A stretch of DNA of 64,000 nt, taken from Chryseotalea sanaruensis (GTDB taxonomy: Bacteria; Bacteroidota; Bacteroidia; Cytophagales; Cyclobacteriaceae). The DNA is taken from NCBI RefSeq assembly GCF_003990915.1, contig NZ_BHXQ01000005.1, positions 124,001 through 188,000 on the forward strand, read 5' to 3'. Below, piece by piece: positions 20,060 through 29,718 of the stretch (position 1 is its first letter; each line of letters begins with the position of its first letter). The notes under the pieces are model-generated. The model was given only the letters and a program-made list of their open reading frames with translations. It made no database searches and was not told the origin of the DNA. Position numbers and translations under genes: made by a program.

Positions 20060-22098
20060 ATAAGCTGATTTTTATACTGGTTAGTTATTTGAGTTTTAGC
20101 ATAACCAATTCTGCCTCTTCACAAACTAGTTCATCCTCTTTAATTGCAACAAATTATAATTATCTGAAAACTGAAAGCGCATTTTTGTTTACAGATAACA
20201 GTGTATATACAAAAGGAGAGAAGATTTTGTATAAAGTTTTTGTTTGGGGAAATACCGACCTGCAAGAGATTAGTAATGTTGCCTTTGTTTTATTAAAAAA
20301 TTCGAGGGGTAGAATAATTGAGCAACAGAGAATTTTGATAAATGAGGGTGAGGGTAATGGAGATATAATCTTGTCGGATTCACTAACAACTGATATCTAT
20401 ACAGTGGAGGTTTATACCAAATGGATGCAAAATTTTTCGGAGACACCGCTATCACTAAAAAATGTTTGGGTTGGAGATCCAAAGCAAAGTCTGTCTGATT
20501 CTAAGGATCCAAATCTGTCTGTATCGATTTTTCCGGAGAGCGGAAATTTTCTTGCAGACAATCTGCCAAACAAATTATTAATTTATCCAGCTACCTATCA
20601 CCCTGAAGGATTTCGCTTTGAACTATCAGATCCTGACGGAAAGCAGATACAAAATGTGGCGTTTGATGCTTTTTACGGAGTTACTGCTGTTAGCATTGCT
20701 AAAGCTGGAGTCTATTCGTATAGAATTTGTTTTTCAGGTTCAGAAAAATGTATCACCGGAATACTTCCCACCTCTGAACTGCCATCATTTGAAATAGCAG
20801 AGAATTCAGATGGATCTATTAAGGTAAGCTTTCGAAATTTTGAAAGTAGTAATTTGAATACCACAACATTAATAGCCATGAACAATGGCAGTATTATTCT
20901 TTCTAGAGATCTAAAAACCACTGAAGACATTGTTGTTAAAGCACACGAGTTGAGAAGTGGTGAAATACAGGTATTACTTTTGAACAAAACTCATGGTATA
21001 ACAGCCTTTCAATCATTTTACAATCTTAAAGGAGAGGGAAAAAGTAATCTAAAACTGGTTTCAGAAAAAGCGAAATCTATTGATGAAAGATTAGTTTATC
21101 TAAAAAATGACAAGAACAATAAGTTTAAGCTCACTGCTTTAGTTCAGCCAAAGGAAGTTGCTGGTTATTTAACCTCAGTATCTGAATTGAAAAAACAAGG
21201 CGTTGATGTTGATATGTTACTATCACAAAAAAATTATGGCAATAATGAGGTTTTAAAAAGGATAGTTAATGGTACAGATTTCGAGTATAATAACTATCGA
21301 TTCGTATCAGTTAACGATTCCACAAGATTGATAAATAATAAAATTTATAATACTCCTATAGATTTGCTATTAAGCGGATTTGATAAGCCAGCGCATCTCG
21401 ATTCCATTCTTTATTTCAAGTCTCGATTGGATCGGGTGAAAAAAACATATGAGCTTACGGAATCCTCTTTTCAGAAGATAACCCCTGATAAATCATTTAT
21501 TCCAGACGATTATACTGAAATTAAAAGCACAAAAGATTTTCTGGACTTAGCAATACCTAATTTGCTTCCTGCGCCAGGCAGCAAAAATAAGGAGCAAGTC
21601 TTTTCGTTCACGAATTTGAAAGAGCAAAAATCATTTTATTCACAGCCCCCAATTATATGTTTAAATGGATTCATTCTCCCATCGATAAAATCAATTTACG
21701 ATTTTCCGCTTTCAGATATTTCCTCTATTGATATAGTATACAATGCTCAATCAATAATCGAACAAGGCGTTAAGGATTTTTTCCCAAATGGGGTAATCTT
21801 TGTATTCACAAAAAGTAAGTTGCATCCCTTAGTCCAATACAGTAGAAGTAACTTTCCTTTCTTTTCAAGGGGAGTAAACTGGCCTGGTCAGTTTAATAAT
21901 AACAACACTATTCATAGCGATAAAAGAATACCGCAATTCAAAACAGTATATAACTGGTATCCATCTTTAGTTTTTGATGACAAAAGACCGGTTCTTTGCA
22001 ATACACCTAATAATGCTGAAACAGAGTTCTATTTAACCTTGCTTACAATGAGTGAAGCAAGAGAGGGTGTTATTGAACGTTTTAGATTAAAGAAATAG
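20056..22098 (+). CDS. Secreted MG2-like protein with plug-like C-terminus
   Basis: 680 aa with a signal peptide (about 1-23). Residues about 42-140 resemble an alpha-2-macroglobulin MG2 domain: AFLFTDNSVYTKGEKILYKV, a pattern found in envelope proteins linked to TonB receptors. The middle is beta-rich and not recognised. Near residues 540-595 the text IICLNGFILPS, SDISSIDIVY and GVIFVFTK looks like a TonB plug remnant. No barrel follows. It is the last gene of the three-gene receptor operon; there is no clear terminator after it. Possible role: handling ligand or peptide at the surface beside the receptor; not assigned. Confidence 0.65.
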   Translation: MNKLIFILVSYLSFSITNSASSQTSSSSLIATNYNYLKTESAFLFTDNSVYTKGEKILYKVFVWGNTDLQEISNVAFVLLKNSRGRIIEQQRILINEGEGNGDIILSDSLTTDIYTVEVYTKWMQNFSETPLSLKNVWVGDPKQSLSDSKDPNLSVSIFPESGNFLADNLPNKLLIYPATYHPEGFRFELSDPDGKQIQNVAFDAFYGVTAVSIAKAGVYSYRICFSGSEKCITGILPTSELPSFEIAENSDGSIKVSFRNFESSNLNTTTLIAMNNGSIILSRDLKTTEDIVVKAHELRSGEIQVLLLNKTHGITAFQSFYNLKGEGKSNLKLVSEKAKSIDERLVYLKNDKNNKFKLTALVQPKEVAGYLTSVSELKKQGVDVDMLLSQKNYGNNEVLKRIVNGTDFEYNNYRFVSVNDSTRLINNKIYNTPIDLLLSGFDKPAHLDSILYFKSRLDRVKKTYELTESSFQKITPDKSFIPDDYTEIKSTKDFLDLAIPNLLPAPGSKNKEQVFSFTNLKEQKSFYSQPPIICLNGFILPSIKSIYDFPLSDISSIDIVYNAQSIIEQGVKDFFPNGVIFVFTKSKLHPLVQYSRSNFPFFSRGVNWPGQFNNNNTIHSDKRIPQFKTVYNWYPSLVFDDKRPVLCNTPNNAETEFYLTLLTMSEAREGVIERFRLKK

Positions 22099-22206
22099 CA
22101 ATACATCCTTTACTATTTCTTTGCTTTATGGGTTATTTTAAAGGGAATTAAATAGAGAGGATTGAGTTCATGAACAATCTGTTTTTAAATGTAGCAAATG
22201 GCATTT

Positions 22207-22620
22207 CCACCAGTAGAACCCTCTGTGGCTTATGCGCCAGGCAGGCCGGATTCTACCTGAATACAGAAAAGTCCGAGAATCGGCAGGCGACTTTAAAACA
22301 TTGGTCACTACCCCAGAACTGGCAGCCGAAGTAACTATTCAACCGTTGATATACTGGGAGTTGATTCAGCCATTGTATTTCCAGACATCCATAATTTGAG
22401 GGGTTCTCAAGCCGAAGACTTACAATACGTGCTGGATGCGATAAAGTTAACCAAGGCGCATCTCAACGGCAGTGTGTTATTAATCGGTTTTGCTGGGGCA
22501 CCATGGACTATCTTCTCCTATATGATTGAAGTGGGGAGTAAAGCATTCAGTAAAGCAAAAAAATACTGTGTACTAATCCGCCAATAGCCAATCAGTTGCT
22601 GGATAATGATTTTCAGAACT
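22207..22620 (+). pseudogene. Decayed, internally deleted copy of hemE
   Basis: Clear remnant of uroporphyrinogen decarboxylase when laid against the intact hemE at 28153-29190. It keeps the reading [17 protein letters not shown] and [14 protein letters not shown]. It lacks the first ~18 codons, has a 1-nt deletion near 22343, a 93-nt in-frame deletion at 22381-22390 and a frameshift and stop near 22560-22590; the last half of the gene is missing. The 93-nt gap is bounded in intact hemE by two copies of CAGATATCC (28373 and 28466). Most differences from the intact copy are at third codon positions, so it diverged while still functional. It sits left of the SusC3/SusD3 pair, with intact hemE on the right. 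Confidence 0.9.
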
Positions 22621-22770
22621 CAATTGCAGACTGGAACAACAATAATTACGCATTAAAGTAAACTGACCATCTGAAGTTTTCTTTGATTCTTTAAGAGCAA
22701 TTTCCACTAATTCATGGTTGGCATAAGAGTCGTAGAAAGAGCTCAAAATATGAAAAAAAAGAACACCTCA
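22573..22770 (-). other. Possible remnant of an unknown gene, minus strand
   Basis: An open frame on the minus strand reads FYDSYANHELVEIALKESKK, then continues for about 30 residues to a stop at 22573. The 5' end has no start codon and runs into a poly-T stretch, and its last third overlaps the hemE remnant. The segment 22630-22750 has protein-like composition but I do not recognise a family. It may be a gene fragment next to the decayed hemE, or chance. Confidence 0.2.
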
Positions 22771-23238
22771 AACGCTAAAGATTCCTAGCCATAAATTCTT
22801 AGTCTATCTATTACCAAAGAGATTTTCCACTGATCAGTTTTTTTATCATTTCAAACAAAAAATCGTGCAAGTTAAAAGTTGCCATTACGCATAAAAGGGC
22901 ACGTGTAGGTTTGCCTTGCAAACAATATAATTTCACAATTATCATTTCGCAAATCATGTTTGAGACCACTCAAACTTAAAAAACTTTTTATGACATAATT
23001 CAATAGCGATAAGAATAGAATTACAATGTCACCTTCTCTAGTAAGAATTCAATGATCGAACACGGAATTTTGAAGGCTTTAAACCTAACACAAAGAATAT
23101 TGGTTTATCCAAAATATTATTTGGTTTAATTTATTAAGGCTTGCCATTGATTCTAAAAATAATTTTATTTCAATATTTAAATTTAATAAAAGAGCTTAAT
23201 ACATTAGATATAGTTAACCTAACCTTAAACCTAAACCT
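22771..23238 (+). promoter_or_regulatory. AT-rich leader of SusC3
   Basis: About 470 bp with no gene seen. The last 25 bases (TTAACCTAACCTTAAACC and on to the ATG) repeat the CTAAACC-rich start-codon context of SusC1. No exact -7 element was found, and no inverted repeats marking an insertion. Confidence 0.35.
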
Positions 23239-26200
23239 ATGAAAAAGTTTCTACTACTATGTAGTGTGATGGTCTATGCGCTTTCGGCTGTATGGGCTCA
23301 GGAACGTACCGTGTCTGGACGAGTTACCTCTACGGAGGATGGCTCATCTTTGCCGGGTGTAAACGTGGTGATTAAAGGCTCCACAAATGGTACCGTTACA
23401 GATGCTGACGGTGGCTATAAATTAAGTGTACCATCCGGAGGAGGTTCTCTCATCTTCTCCTTCATTGGTCTCCAAACACAAGAAATCGCAATTGGTGACA
23501 GGACAGTTGTTGATGTCTCGTTAGCACTCGATGTTACTCAACTTTCAGAAGTTGTTGTTACCGGGGTGGGTGTACCAACTGAGAAACGTAAACTTGCCAT
23601 CGCAGTTGAATCGATCACTTCCGCTCAATTGCCAATAGCGCCAACAGCAAGTATTGACCAGGCTTTGATTGGAAAAATTGCAGGTGCTCAGATTCAAGCT
23701 ACAAATGGAGCACCAGGATCTGACATTAATATTCTTTTAAGGGGGGACAACACCTATGGTTATGGTGGATGGTGTTCAGATGGCAGGTACAAGTTTAAAC
23801 TCGTTGGATCTTAACTCAGTTGAAAGAGTGGAGGTCGTTCAGGGTGCTGCAGCTGCATCAATTTTTGGTGCTCAGGGCGCAAATGGTGTTATCCAGATTT
23901 TTACTAAAAAGGGTAAGGAAGGAAAATTGAATATCGACTTTTCTTCTAGTGTTGCTTCTAATCAATTTTTAAATGTTGGTAATCTGAGAAAGGCAAACCT
24001 TCATGGATTTGCAACCAATGCAAATAATGAGGTAATAGGAGGTTCAGGCAATCCTTTGGTTCAGGATCCGGCTACACTCGTTTACTCAGAAAACGTAATT
24101 TTTAATAATATTGACCCAACCACCAATATTAATAAGCCATATGATCGAAACTTACAATATCATGATCATATAAAGGAATTTTTTACTAGTGCACAAACCA
24201 CCAACTATTCATTATCTATTTCTGGCGGTAGTAAAAACGGTGATTTCAGCTTGTCAGCTTCAAACAATAAACAGGAAAGCAACTTTCGTGGTGATGGTTA
24301 TAATGACCGTACAAATTTTACCAGCAACGTTGGCATTAATTTAGCAAAGGGCTTAAAGTTAAGATCAATTACACAATTGGTTTATACAAAGAATACTGTA
24401 GACCTATATAATAAGCAGGATTTTGGACTTAATAACCTGGTGTTTGGTATCTTCAATGCACGACCTTTCGTTGATTATAATTTGCTTGACACAAAAGGTA
24501 ATCATGCTTATTATTATGGAGATGCATCAGGAGTGAATCAGACAAATCCTAATTATACATTACAATATCAGGATTCCGATGATAGAAAAGTTGATATAGT
24601 TCAAAGCTTTAATCTTAACTATGCTTTTCCTAAGTATGTTGACGTTGATCTAAAATATGGTATTAATCATCAGAATAGATCAGTTGAGTACATAGCGTAT
24701 AATCAATCCGACAATGATAACTCCAATGATCAGGCTGCTTTTGTGTCATGGTATGCAGGTGATAATTTAGGTGAAATGACAAATTTCACTTTCAAAAACA
24801 CCTTCCAGAATTTTCTTGCTAACACTACCGCGAAATTTGATTTCAAGGAAGATTTTAAAATGAGCTTGCCGATTAAATCTGTAACGCAAATTGCTTTTGA
24901 CTATCGCAAGGATGTAAGAGGTGAGTATTTCACATCGGGTGTTGGTATTCCATTGGATCCTCCATTAACTGCAAATCAAGCAACAACGTATAGCATAAGA
25001 AGAGACTTCTCAACGGAATTTGTAACATATGGATATTTGATAAGTCAGCGTTTTGAATATGGAGATATCGCAGGACTTTCCGCAGGATTTAGAAGTGATT
25101 ATTCATCAGCATTCGGTGAGGGATCCAAGCCTTTTACTTTCCCTAGAGGAGATGCCTTCTTTAGAGTCTCTGGACTTAATTTCTGGGATGGTAGTAGTAT
25201 AGGAAATGTAATATTGGATTGGAAGTTTCGTGCGGCTTATGGTGAGGCAGGTATTCAACCACAGCCGTATGATCGTTTCCCAACCTTATCAACCAGAACA
25301 CTTGGATCAACAGGTTCTCTTTATTTTGGCCCAGGGCAGTCTAATCCTGCATTGGACGTAGAAGTATCTAAAGAAATTGAGATCGGTACAGACATGACTT
25401 TCCAAGGACTTGGCGGAAATTGGCTAACTAACATTACATTTTCTCCTACCTATTGGAAAAGATCTACAGACAATGCAATTTTCAGGATTGATGCCGCCCC
25501 CTCAACTGGTATCGGTACCATTCTTGACAACGCCTTCTCGTTAAGCTCAACTGGTTTACAAGCGGCACTAACTGCTTCAGTTTATTCAGGATCAAATATT
25601 ACCTGGAATACAGCTATTAATTGGTCACAGCAATCTTCGCAAATTGATGAGGTAAAGGGCGGTGCAGAGGTAGTTGTGGTTTCCTCAGCAGGTAGCTCCA
25701 ATTATGTGCTAAAAGCAGGAGATAAGATCGGCCAGCTATATGGATTTAAACTATTAAGATCATTAGATGCCATAAGCCCCTTGACAGGTCAGCCTTATAT
25801 TGCACCAGCAGACAGACCTTTATATGAGGTTGCAAGCAATGGTTATGTGGTTAACATTGCATCCAAACAACCATTCTTTACACCTGAAAGAAGCAGCTTC
25901 GGTAACCCATACCCTAAGTTTAACATGTCTTTCATAAATGATTTTACCTATAAGAACTTCCTGACTTTTGGTATTCAAGTAGACTGGGTTCAGGGTAGTC
26001 ATTTGTATAATCAAACAAAAGAATGGATGTATCGCGATGGTATTCATTCAGACTACACCAGACCAATTACTATAAATGGAGAAACAGGAGCGTGGTCTGC
26101 ATTTTATCGCGGAGTCTATGCACAACGTCAGGCAAATGGTACAAAGGACTATTTCTATGAAGATGCATCTTTTGTGAGACTGAGAAATGTTGCTATTGGT

Positions 26201-26407
26201 ATTGATTTCGCAAAACTATTTGATATCAAGATGTCAAGACTTCAACTAGTTTTAACGGGTAGAAATCTCTGGACTAAAACAGACTATACCGGTATGGATC
26301 CAGAGATCAGTTCAGGTACCACCAACTCAGCATGGGATCGTGGAACAGATCACAACACTTTACCTAATTTCAAGACCTATCAGGCAACTTTAAACATTGG
26401 ATTTTAA
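23239..26407 (+). pseudogene. SusC/RagA-family transporter 3, disrupted by a frameshift in the plug
   Basis: Two overlapping frames together make one SusC. The first, 23239-23814, codes the signal peptide, the carboxypeptidase-regulatory-like domain and the plug start as far as INILLRGDNT, then 17 foreign residues. The second, open from 23756 to 26407, takes up at MVMVDGVQMAGTSLNSLDLN and runs through ERVEVVQGAAAASIFGAQ to a complete barrel ending LNIGF. The break is at about 23741-23760. SusC1 and SusC2 have 11 residues between RG and the VVVD/IVID motif (33 nt); here only 13 nt remain, so a 20-nt loss explains the frame change. The second part has no signal peptide and could not reach the outer membrane alone. 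SusD3 downstream is intact. Confidence 0.85.
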
Positions 26408-26419
26408 CATTGAAGAGCC

Positions 26420-28045
26420 ATGAAAAGAATAAAAATATTTTCTCTTGTAATCGTTCTTCTCACGCTGAATGCGTGTGAAGATCAGCTGGATATAAAAAAT
26501 CCTAATCAACCTACTCCGGAAAGTGCAAGAACTGAGAGAGGTATTGTTGCCTTTGCCCAAGGGGGCGTTTATGTCAACGGATTTTGGTCCCTCAAATACA
26601 CTGATGGCGTTCCGGGAAGGTTTTGGACTGGTGCTATTGGCTACCATGAGTTAATGGGAGATGTAATCGGAATCGAGGCAGCAAACTGGTTTATGAATCA
26701 GGTTGCTATGCCTGATCAGGTAATACATGATGATGGTGAGATTGTGCTGAATCCGGCAAGCCCTGCTAATCAGAAGGATCTTATTAATCAGGTAAATGTT
26801 AACTCTAATCAAGGTAACAATCCACTATTTCATGAATGGGCTGCTATGTATGGTATGAATAATGCCTGTAACGTAACACTTTCTTTGGTTGATGATGTGG
26901 AATTTCTTGGCAATGCGGATGTCAAAAAGAATACAATAAAAGCATGGTGTTATTTTTGGAAAGGGTTTGCCTATTCTCGAATTGGCTCAATGTACGTTGC
27001 CGGGATAATTAATGATGAGCCGCTCACATCTAATGGTAATTATGTAACCAAGGAACAGATCATTGCAGAAGCAGAGGTAAATTTTGCAAAGGCAGAAACT
27101 TTGCTCAATGGCTTATCTGCTGGTGGTGAATTTGATGATATATTAGGTGCGTTGATTCCTTCTATATGTCAGGTTGGAAAAGGAATGGTACTAACCCCTG
27201 CTATGTGGATTCGTAATATTAACACCCTAAGGGCGAGGAATATTTTGGTGAATACCCATGCAGCAGACATGACTCCTGCACAATGGACACAAATACTCAA
27301 TTTGACCAACAACGGAGTTGGTGCCAATGATTATACTTTTACTTTGAGGTCAAATGCCAATGGTGATATCATGTCATCAACTACAGGAAACATTCCGGCA
27401 AAAACCTTTGGTACTACAGCACAAGGGGGCACCTATAAAGTGAGCGAGCGATTGATTCAGGATTTTAAACTGGGCGACCAACGTTTGGCTAATAATTTTG
27501 CGCAGGGAACGGCTTGGCTAGGAAATGCCGATAGAGGTAACTCATTTAATACAAGATGGGCGTTAAGAAATGGCGGTGACGGCCTTGATGGTGTTGTTGT
27601 AATGTGCGATAGATCGGATGGAGCCTATGAATTGTACTGTGTGGGTTTCTATGAAGAAAATGAATTAATGAAAGCTGAGGCCCTGATAAATGGAGCAGGT
27701 TCTGTTGATGCCGGTCTTACTATTATTGATGGAATCCGTACTTTACAAGGAGCAGGCTTGGCAGCTGTTTCGGGAACTGGCCTGACTCAAACTGAAGCCA
27801 GGGAGGAACTCAGAAGAGAAAGAAGGGTTGTTCTTGCTTTTCGTGGGTTTGCTTTCTATGATGCAAGAAGATGGGGTGTTTTGGCGGGAGGAAGAACCGG
27901 TGCAGTCGTGATCAAGAAAAATGGAGTTATTAGTACTAATGCAACCATTAACTATAACTTCTTTGAGTACTGGAGTGTACCTGATAACGAATTAGCTTAT
28001 AACCCACCTGCAGCTGGTAGTGCCGCGGTTGTTAGTGAAAATTAA
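26420..28045 (+). CDS. SusD/RagB-family surface lipoprotein 3
   Basis: 541-aa SusD-like lipoprotein, Cys at residue 19 (LTLNACEDQ). The start DQLDIKNPNQPTPESART is the usual SusD pattern just after the lipid anchor, and the late segment REELRRERRVVLAFRGFAFYDARRWG is the conserved RagB/SusD C-terminal helix region (shown here only in part by its R-rich core). The ATG lies 12 bp after the SusC3 stop. The reading frame is intact although its SusC partner is frameshifted, so either the SusC damage is recent or the SusD serves another transporter. Terminator at 28069. Confidence 0.92.
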   Translation: MKRIKIFSLVIVLLTLNACEDQLDIKNPNQPTPESARTERGIVAFAQGGVYVNGFWSLKYTDGVPGRFWTGAIGYHELMGDVIGIEAANWFMNQVAMPDQVIHDDGEIVLNPASPANQKDLINQVNVNSNQGNNPLFHEWAAMYGMNNACNVTLSLVDDVEFLGNADVKKNTIKAWCYFWKGFAYSRIGSMYVAGIINDEPLTSNGNYVTKEQIIAEAEVNFAKAETLLNGLSAGGEFDDILGALIPSICQVGKGMVLTPAMWIRNINTLRARNILVNTHAADMTPAQWTQILNLTNNGVGANDYTFTLRSNANGDIMSSTTGNIPAKTFGTTAQGGTYKVSERLIQDFKLGDQRLANNFAQGTAWLGNADRGNSFNTRWALRNGGDGLDGVVVMCDRSDGAYELYCVGFYEENELMKAEALINGAGSVDAGLTIIDGIRTLQGAGLAAVSGTGLTQTEAREELRRERRVVLAFRGFAFYDARRWGVLAGGRTGAVVIKKNGVISTNATINYNFFEYWSVPDNELAYNPPAAGSAAVVSEN

Positions 28046-28068
28046 TAGGAGATAGTAAATTTAATGAG

Positions 28069-28102
28069 AATAAGGCCAGCCATTTAGCTGGTCTTATTTT
28101 TT
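28069..28102 (+). terminator. Intrinsic terminator after SusD3
   Basis: AATAAGGCCAGC pairs with GCTGGTCTTATT (one G-U pair) around loop CATTTA, then TTTT. It starts 24 bp after the SusD3 stop and separates the SusCD3 unit from hemE. Confidence 0.88.
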
Positions 28103-28152
28103 AACACCAGTATATTCTTTTTTATTGTCCCCTTCCCTTGTTTCTTTGCACC

Positions 28153-29190
28153 ATGTTGCAAAATGATATTTTCTTAAAAACGGCCCAAAACAAACCCACA
28201 GACCGGACCCCCGTTTGGCTAATGCGCCAGGCAGGCAGAATCCTACCAGAATATAGAAAAGTCAGAGAATCGGCTGGTGATTTTAAAACGCTGGTAACCA
28301 CTCCGGAATTAGCAACTGAAGTTACTATTCAGCCAGTTGATATACTGGGTGTTGATGCCGCCATTATATTTTCAGATATCCTGGTTATCCCTGAAGCAAT
28401 GGGCTTAACCTATGAAATGGAAGAGAAAAAGGGGCCGGTTTTCCCTAAAGTCATCCAGTCGGCAGCAGATATCCATAATCTAAGAATTGCTCAGGCCGAA
28501 GACCTGCAATATGTTTTGGATGCTATAAAGCTAACCAAGGCAGAGCTTAATGGCCGTGTGCCATTAATCGGTTTTGCAGGCGCGCCCTGGACTATCTTCT
28601 CCTATATGATTGAAGGAGGAGGAAGCAAAACATTCAGTAAAGCAAAAAAAATGCTTTATACCAACCCGGCACTAGCCCATCAGTTGCTTGATAAGATAAC
28701 CCAAAGCACTATTAATTACCTAAAGGGACAAATAGTAGCGGGTGCAGATCTATTACAAATTTTTGACTCATGGGCCGGAATATTGAGCCCGGAGCAGTAT
28801 GATGAGTTTTCTTTACGTTACATACGTAAAATCTGCGAAGCAATTGATGAGGTGCCTGTGACTGTATTTGCCAAGGGTGCATTTTTTGCAAGAGAAACAA
28901 TGAACCTACTTCCGTGTAAGGTTGTAGGTCTCGACTGGAATATGGATATTCAGGAATCAATCAAAATGTTGCCTAATAAGGTTTTGCAGGGTAATCTTGA
29001 CCCTTGCGCGCTTTACGGTACATTAGATGATGTAAGAAGAGAAACAAAAAGAATGTTAGATGCATTTGGCACACATCCGCATATTGCCAACTTGGGTCAT
29101 GGTTTGTATCCAGATACGGAGGTTGATAAAGTGAAGTGTTTTATTGATACAGTAAAGGAATATAGCGTCACGTCAAAATTAAAAAAGTAG
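28153..29190 (+). CDS. hemE: Uroporphyrinogen decarboxylase
   Basis: Decarboxylates the four acetate side chains of uroporphyrinogen III to give coproporphyrinogen III in haem synthesis; cytosolic, 345 aa, normal length. [11 protein letters not shown] holds the substrate-binding arginines, IIFSDILV the catalytic Asp, [16 protein letters not shown] the glycine-rich loop and [10 protein letters not shown] the late conserved His. The start is the ATG at 28153; an in-frame TTG at 28138 would add five residues and overlaps a TTTCTTTG stretch that resembles a -7 element. A decayed second copy is at 22207. Two secreted paralogs follow 21 bp downstream. Confidence 0.97.
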   Translation: MLQNDIFLKTAQNKPTDRTPVWLMRQAGRILPEYRKVRESAGDFKTLVTTPELATEVTIQPVDILGVDAAIIFSDILVIPEAMGLTYEMEEKKGPVFPKVIQSAADIHNLRIAQAEDLQYVLDAIKLTKAELNGRVPLIGFAGAPWTIFSYMIEGGGSKTFSKAKKMLYTNPALAHQLLDKITQSTINYLKGQIVAGADLLQIFDSWAGILSPEQYDEFSLRYIRKICEAIDEVPVTVFAKGAFFARETMNLLPCKVVGLDWNMDIQESIKMLPNKVLQGNLDPCALYGTLDDVRRETKRMLDAFGTHPHIANLGHGLYPDTEVDKVKCFIDTVKEYSVTSKLKK

Positions 29191-29211
29191 TAGTGCATTA
29201 AAATATTATTT

Positions 29212-29706
29212 ATGAAAAGCGCAGCTGTCTTTATTCTTCTGTTTTTTACCGTGACTGCTCTTTCGGCACAACAGGAATTTAAGTCACCCGAAGATTTGAA
29301 AGCTTGGTTGCCTGCCGAAATTGCTGGTTATGCTGAAGATGCCGATAACCATGCATCAGAGCAGCAACTTCAAGGGAAACTATACTTCATAGCCGCGAAA
29401 CAGTATAAAAAATCACAAGAGGCAATAAGTATTGTTATTATTGATTACAGAACAAGTGTACAAGTAATAACATCGGTAACTTCCGCATGGGAAGATGGAA
29501 AGGAAGTTAACAACGAATTAATTCAATCAAAGAACATAACAATTGGTAATAATAAAGCCAAGGAGATATACGATAAGAAGAATAATTCAAGCCAGTTGTA
29601 TGTATATCATAATGATCAATACCTGATTACTGTTTCTATGAAGGGTGATTACATGGATTTGCTTAAACAAGTAATAACTAATTTGCCTTTCAGCCGTTTA
29701 CCTTAG
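29212..29706 (+). CDS. Secreted protein of unknown function, first of a tandem pair
   Basis: 164 aa with a signal peptide ending near residue 19 (TALSAQQEF). I do not recognise the family. The mature part reads SPEDLKAWLPAEIAGYAEDA, a conserved IDYR in the middle, and a short C-terminal tail. The next gene codes a protein with the same plan (L-P-x-x-I-G-G-Y-x-E-D near the start, DY in the middle, S-S-Q later), so the two are diverged paralogs. Starts 21 bp after hemE and is probably co-transcribed with it. It is likely periplasmic or surface exposed; no lipobox or membrane segment. Confidence 0.7.
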   Translation: MKSAAVFILLFFTVTALSAQQEFKSPEDLKAWLPAEIAGYAEDADNHASEQQLQGKLYFIAAKQYKKSQEAISIVIIDYRTSVQVITSVTSAWEDGKEVNNELIQSKNITIGNNKAKEIYDKKNNSSQLYVYHNDQYLITVSMKGDYMDLLKQVITNLPFSRLP

Positions 29707-29718
29707 CAAACAAGCAAG

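Noticed and set aside
23741-23746. G6 tract in SusC3 as a phase-variation switch
   Set aside because: Changing the G count would restore the frame but leave the plug loop seven residues shorter than in SusC1 and SusC2; a 20-nt deletion explains both length and frame.
23756-26407. Second SusC3 frame as an independent gene
   Set aside because: It begins in the middle of the plug domain and has no signal peptide; it is the rest of a frameshifted gene.
22207-28100. Insertion sequence or transposon carrying SusC3/SusD3
   Set aside because: No transposase, terminal inverted repeats or target-site duplication seen.
28141-28148. TTTCTTTG as the hemE -7 element
   Set aside because: Lacks the TA of TAnnTTTG and lies only a few bases before the ATG; kept only as a remark.
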